DNA from: Chersky-840 sp963764205
GTDB taxonomy: Bacteria; Actinomycetota; Acidimicrobiia; Acidimicrobiales; UBA8190
Length of the DNA: 64,000 bases
Assembly (NCBI GenBank): GCA_963764205.1
Contig: CAVXRN010000002.1
Span: 1,736,001-1,800,000, forward strand
Direction: 5' to 3'
Under the pieces are notes generated by a model that had not been told where the DNA came from, did no database searches, and worked only from the letters and a program-made list of their open reading frames with translations. Positions 59,890-64,000 of this stretch are shown in pieces (positions within the stretch are counted from its first letter, which is position 1; the number at the start of each line of letters is the position of its first letter). The position numbers and the translations under genes are program-made.

Positions 59890-60704
59890 TTCCACCTCGA
59901 ACGTGAGCTCAGCGTCGATCTGTCGGCGCGGGCAACAAGACCAAGGTCCGGGGGTACCCGGCTCTCGTCAGTTGCTGACTGCAGGGCCCAATCTTCCCAT
60001 AGGGCAGCCGTTCTCAAAGGAGCGGTCCGCCAAACGGGGTTCAGGCCAGGTGGCAGTCCCACCGTGGCAATGTGCGAACACCCTTGCGCTGGTCGAAGGG
60101 CCACCGATCGTGCTCAGCCCTCCGAACACCGTTTTTCGTGCCGGCAACGGGGACCGTTAGGTTGCTCGGAGTCGGACTGGACCAGGCGAATACGGGTTGA
60201 TCTAGAGCCGAGGGTCGACCCTGATTCGCTAGCGCTCGCAATGTCGATTCGACCGGTCAGGGCAGGACGAGTGGATCCCCCCGCCTCCGTCGAGAGTCGA
60301 TCCATCCAGTATCGGCGTCGTCCTGAGTCGCGCGTGACGGGGGACGGCGGACAAGTAACACGACCCCCCATCCTTGACCAGGGACGTTGGCCAAATGGGG
60401 GGAATGAGTGGCGCCTCGGGGCCAATATCGTCCCCGCTCCGGTGTCCACCATTCCGGACGGACGTGACGGGCACCCGATAGCGGGTGGTCTGAACGCCTA
60501 CCGCAGTGCGACGACCTGCTCCCGGTTCCAGACCCGTCGGATGGCATCGCGAGGGGCACGGGACACGAGGCCACCGCGTGGCTAAGGTTGCTGTCCGCAC
60601 AGCCAACTGCGGGGGTGGGACCATGCCGAGGCCGTGGCGGGTGGGAAGCCGAAGCGTGGCTTCGCTGACGCTGGTTCCGACTACTTGTCGCTTCGGTAGT
60701 AGGT
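59890..60704. other. Intergenic region with repeat copy C
   Basis: Besides the repeat at 60021-60219 the region holds short Arg/Pro-rich frames on both strands that do not look coding. No RNA gene is seen. Confidence 0.4.
60021..60219. repeat. Dispersed repeat, copy C (about 200 bp)
   Basis: The core AACGGGGTTCAGGCCAG, GCAGTCCCACCGTGGCAA, TGTGCGAACACC and GGTCGAAGGGCCACCGATCG matches copy A base by base over long runs, and the right end TTGATCTAGAGCCGAGGGTC-GAC is identical to that of A. The left end differs from A and B. Confidence 0.85.
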
Positions 60705-61859
60705 ATGGCGTTGTTGGTGAGCACAGCCCTTCCGACGTCGGCGAGCCCATTTCGGTCGAGCACGATGAGGACAGCGTCAACCAGGGCAGGCAGCCTTCTG
60801 GAGACTGCCCCCATCAGCCATCGCGGGATCTGTGGTGCGGAACACCATAACCGTCGGGGCGATATCGTCTATCGAGGCCCAAGCGGGCCGACGAGTATCA
60901 CAACGGGGCCCGACGGCGCACTGTGGTTCGCCGGAGGTTGCATCGGCCGAATGACGACGACGGGGCTGGTCACCAACGTCTACCGCATGACGACTGCGGA
61001 GAACAGGATCACAATGGGGCCCGACAGGGCCCTTTGGTTCACCACTAACTCGACTGCCGCCAGCGGCAATCCGCTCGTGAGCACGGGAGCCACCATCGAC
61101 CGGATCAGTGTTCCGGCGACTCCCGGCGCGCGCACGCTCAATCACCTTGCGATCACCACGTATCACCTGAGCACGGGGTCGCCCGGAAACCTCACCATCG
61201 GACCCGACGGAGCCCTCTGGTTTCCGATCACTGCGCCACCAGCCATAGGCCGCATCACGACGGCGGGTGTGATCACCGAGTTCCCCGTCCCCAATGGCTC
61301 ATCCCCGACGACCCTCACAACGGGACCCGACGGCGCGTTGTGGTACACGACGTTCGACTTCCCCACGCCCGGGGGCCCAGGCCAGGCCTCCGTCAGCCGC
61401 ATGACAACCTTGGGCGTTGTCACCGCGACCTACTCCGCTCCTTTCCCGTCCGGCGCCACTGACATCGAGACTGGGCCAGACGGCGCCTTGTGGTTCACAA
61501 GCAACACGGGGTTCTGTACGCCGGCGAGCGGAGGTTGCGAACTTTACGCCTATCGATCCATCGTCCGGATGACGACTACGGGGGTTTTTACCGACTATCC
61601 GGTCCCCGAGCCCGAGGCTTACGGAACAGGCCCCCAGGACATCACAACGGGGCCCGACGGGGGATTGTGGTTCACGAGTTTCGGGCTCCAAAGCGCAATC
61701 GGCCGGATCACCACCTCAGGCGTTATCACGAACTGCACAAGTTCGGCCCTCGGCGCTCCCTACGGGATCACGACGGGCCCAGACGGGGCAATATGGTTCA
61801 CCAACTCCCGAGCACACACCATCGGACGAATACCTGACCCGACAGCATTTGCGTGCTGA
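60705..61859 (+). CDS. Vgb/NHL-like seven-bladed beta-propeller protein
   Basis: The 384-residue product has seven blades, each with a TGPDGALWFT-type strand: ITTGPDGALWFAGG, ITMGPDRALWFTTN, LTIGPDGALWFP, LTTGPDGALWYTTF, IETGPDGALWFTSN, ITTGPDGGLWFTSF and ITTGPDGAIWFTNS. This is the virginiamycin-B-lyase/SMP-30-like propeller; without the lyase His/Glu set confirmed I cannot call a lyase. The first 50 residues are Arg/Ser-rich and unlike the family, and no signal peptide is evident, so the 5' end may be truncated or the true start lies later. Confidence 0.75.
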   Translation: MALLVSTALPTSASPFRSSTMRTASTRAGSLLETAPISHRGICGAEHHNRRGDIVYRGPSGPTSITTGPDGALWFAGGCIGRMTTTGLVTNVYRMTTAENRITMGPDRALWFTTNSTAASGNPLVSTGATIDRISVPATPGARTLNHLAITTYHLSTGSPGNLTIGPDGALWFPITAPPAIGRITTAGVITEFPVPNGSSPTTLTTGPDGALWYTTFDFPTPGGPGQASVSRMTTLGVVTATYSAPFPSGATDIETGPDGALWFTSNTGFCTPASGGCELYAYRSIVRMTTTGVFTDYPVPEPEAYGTGPQDITTGPDGGLWFTSFGLQSAIGRITTSGVITNCTSSALGAPYGITTGPDGAIWFTNSRAHTIGRIPDPTAFAC

Positions 61860-62435
61860 CGCCAGGGCGTTGGGCATCTGGTCGTCGGGGATCCCTCTCG
61901 CCCCCCCGGCGTGGCTCAGAAACCGCTGCCCGTTCGTCGGCTGCGGTCGCGCGTCCGGTATCACTCTCGTCTGCATCCACCAGCGACAAAGGTGATCACG
62001 AGTAGTTGGGCATGCGGTCCAGGTTGTTCCTCGTCGGACCGGAGTACGGAATCCAGGAGCCAGCAACGACCAGACGGGCCTAGTCGAACAAGGGTGCCGT
62101 GGGGCTGACGATCGTCGTGGTGGACGTGCGCCTCAGTGTGCCGGTCGTCGATATCGCGCGATTCCTCGACACCGGGATTCTCACCCCGACGCGGTAGAGG
62201 GACGGCCGTCAGCACCGATCCGGTATCCCCGACTACCTGTCGCACTAGCCCGTCGGCCAGACCGATCTGCGACCCGTCGGGATCGGCACCTCGCGCCCGG
62301 TCAAGATGGATTCCCGTCACGTCCGGTATCGACAAATTTCACGCGGGGACTTGCGCTGCCAGATAGCTTCTGCTCCCAGAGAGTTGCCAGCCAAAAGACG
62401 CAGCATTCGCTGCCTTCACGAGGTGCCGAAAAGAC
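61860..62435. other. 570-bp stretch without a confident gene
   Basis: A rightward frame around 62110-62200 reads LTIVVVDVRLSVPVVDIARF before a stop, and the opposite strand has a His/Asp-rich frame over the same DNA. Neither has a start or neighbours that support it. Confidence 0.3.
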
Positions 62436-62828
62436 ATGCCAGAGTTCCCTGCGATTACTCACGTGGCGCTAACGGTTACGAGCCTCGAACGGAGTGTGCC
62501 TTGGTACAAGGCTCTGTTAGGCTCGGACCCGATCCTTGACGAGGACGCAGGACCTTTCAAGCGTGTCGCTTGGCTTACGGGCGACACAATCGTCGGTCTA
62601 ACTCAGTTCCCTGATTTGAACAGCACTCAGCCGTTCAACGAGCGCCGGCCGGGCCTCGATCATCTGGCTTTCGGCTGTGCCAACCGCGATGAGTTAAGAG
62701 CGTGGGAAATGCGCCTGAACGAGCTCGGCATCCCCAACGGTGGCATCGTGGACGCACCTTCCTACTCGGCGTTGTCATTTCGAGACCCCGACAACATCGC
62801 ACTCGAGTTCTTCGCACCTCGGGGCTAG
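62436..62828 (+). CDS. VOC (glyoxalase superfamily) protein
   Basis: A 130-residue VOC protein: FPAITHVALTVTSLERSVPW with the first metal-ligand His, FKRVAWLTGDTIVGLTQFPD, GLDHLAFGCANRDELRAWEM with the second His, and FRDPDNIALEFFAP with the closing Glu. It is a plausible metal-dependent isomerase, lyase or dioxygenase; the substrate is unknown. The stop is followed directly by the recombinase remnant, whose missing N-terminus suggests that a rearrangement placed it here. Confidence 0.85.
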   Translation: MPEFPAITHVALTVTSLERSVPWYKALLGSDPILDEDAGPFKRVAWLTGDTIVGLTQFPDLNSTQPFNERRPGLDHLAFGCANRDELRAWEMRLNELGIPNGGIVDAPSYSALSFRDPDNIALEFFAPRG

Positions 62829-64000
62829 GACGGGCGGAGCTGCTTGGGGTCTTCGCCGAGTTCGAACGGGCCACCATCATCGACCGCGTCATCAACGGGA
62901 TGGAGCGGAAGGCCGCCAGGGGCGCGTGGCTGGGCGGACCGATCCCCTACGGCCTCGCCCTCGATGCCGAGAAGCGTCTGAGCGTCGAGCCCGCCGAGTT
63001 CCCACTCATCGAGCGAATCTTCGATCGCTGCGCCAACGACCGCCTTGGTACCACAACCATTGCAGCCGAGCTGAACGCAGACGGATACCGACCCGGGTCG
63101 GGCGACTTTGGGGGACCAAAGGCATCCTCGACATTCTGCGCAACCCTTCCTGCCTCGGAGAGGTCTTCTTTCGCGAAAGTGGTATAGCAACGGCAAGGAG
63201 CCCTTCATTGACCCGGTCTTGTTTGAGCGGGCGCAGGACCTACTCGAAGAGCGCAGCGAGGGATCACCGAGCGTTTCGGCAATCGTCACCCGGAATACGT
63301 GCTCGCCGGACTCATCACGTGTCACCGATGCAACGGGAGATACGTCGGAGCGTGTGCGACTGCAAACGCCACCGCTATCGCTACTCCGTGTGCTCGACCC
63401 GCCAGCGCTATGGCGCCAAAGGATGCACCGGAGACCGTCTTCGGGCTGATGAGCTCGAAGAAGCCGTATTCGACGCGCTTGTGGAGCTCTACGGCGATCC
63501 CCAGCGTCTCCTCGATGCCGCCAATGAAGCCCACCGACATACAAAGTCCAATTCGCGCCAGTTTGATGACGAATTGGCGGCAGTCAGAACCGAGCTAGGC
63601 AAGACGGAATCCGCCATCAACCGGTATATGGGCGCCTTCGAAAACGGGGCTGTCACAGAGGACATGTTCGGCGAGCGGGTACGCCACCTCGGCGAGCAGG
63701 CTGCAGCCCTTCGCGCCCGAGAAGCACGTCTTTTGGCGGCAGCCGCCGCGGGGGACGACCTCTCCCCACCCCCGATGAGATCAGTGGCCTCCGGCAAGAG
63801 CTGAAGGCTGCAGCACGCCATGCCCAGGCGCCGATCCGCAAGGACTTAGCCCAATCCCTCGTTCATGAACTCAGGGTTGAGGGGCGCGAGCGAGTGATTC
63901 CCACATTCAAGGTCGTGCGCTCCACCGAGAACGGTCGGGCGCAGGTCGATCAGGCGAACAAATCTCCCAGCAGGACTGGTGTTCGCACAATGACACCTGG
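62829..64000 (+). pseudogene. Frameshifted C-terminal part of a large serine recombinase
   Basis: The order of domains is that of a large serine recombinase without its N-terminal catalytic domain. It begins with the E-helix GVFAEFERATIIDRVINGME, then the recombinase domain (GGPIPYGLALDAEKRLSVEP; GTKGILDILRNPSCLGEVFF), FIDPVLFERAQDLLEERSEG, a zinc ribbon LAGLITCHRCNGRYVGA plus YSVCSTRQRYGAKGCTGDRL, and a coiled coil. The reading frame shifts at least five times, each time by one base in the same sense. The last part (LRVEGRERVIPTFKVV, ending GVRTMTPG) runs to the window edge. It cannot make a functional protein as read. Confidence 0.85.

Noticed and set aside
60041..60241. Leftward 66-codon frame
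   Set aside because: It is a translation of repeat copy C. It is useful for comparing with the recombinase end but not evidence for a gene.
1..64000. CRISPR arrays, rRNA genes and intact insertion sequences
   Set aside because: No regularly spaced direct repeats, rRNA-like segments or complete transposase genes were found.

Overview
This window is high-GC DNA from an actinobacterium, most likely an uncultured member of the Acidimicrobiia. That placement is an inference from gene content. The evidence is a complete-looking menaquinone pathway, an F420-type luciferase-like oxidoreductase, many GWW/DUF2510-type membrane proteins, and an S53 peptidase carrying the GGYW-DGG-FAF repeat common in that class. 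Two further acid-acting peptidases of the eqolisin type suggest life in an acidic, protein-degrading habitat. Several genes have a TANNNT box 6-8 nt before the start codon and no Shine-Dalgarno sequence, which fits leaderless transcription.

Layout. From 1 to about 17 kb lies a mixed chromosomal region: three DUF2510-type proteins, a secreted beta-propeller, the 862-residue S53 peptidase, an FAD oxidoreductase, a DUF2834 protein, a lipoprotein hydrolase, an exported pentapeptide-repeat protein, an HSL-type esterase, a coupled GNAT pair, a methyltransferase and two more DUF2510 proteins. From 17.1 to 26.2 kb is the menaquinone locus: menC, menE, menB, menA, menH, menD, menF, the final methyltransferase and a tandem-domain MerR regulator. 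It covers every step from chorismate to menaquinone except the DHNA-CoA thioesterase. A 17-bp near-palindrome precedes merR and recurs in the menE/menB divergent region, so it is a candidate MerR operator.

From 26.3 to 31.4 kb there are secreted proteins, including two eqolisin-like peptidases, a cyclase-family hydrolase and an esterase. From 31.5 to 42.3 kb there are mostly small genes: Smr, SnoaL-like, DUF1003-like, truncated haemoglobin, an LLM oxidoreductase, a broken YHYH gene, and small proteins of 42-100 residues. Two similar small genes, near 39.8 and 49.7 kb, each have a LexA-type palindrome exactly 6 bp before the start codon.

From 42.4 to 64 kb the DNA looks accessory. It holds a dehydrogenase/aldo-keto reductase pair, a Hen1-Pnkp RNA-repair operon beside a 3' fragment of tRNA-Glu, a P450, an OsmC protein, an unknown 293-residue protein, a secreted HExxxE protein, a cyclase-homology/NB-ARC regulator with no good start codon, a Vgb-type propeller, a VOC protein and a frame-shifted serine recombinase remnant at the right edge. 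A 160-220 bp interspersed repeat occurs at about 42.0, 44.5, 55.0 and 60.1 kb. Its core matches, in inverted orientation, the 3' end of the recombinase remnant, so the region appears to have been shaped by repeated integration and decay.
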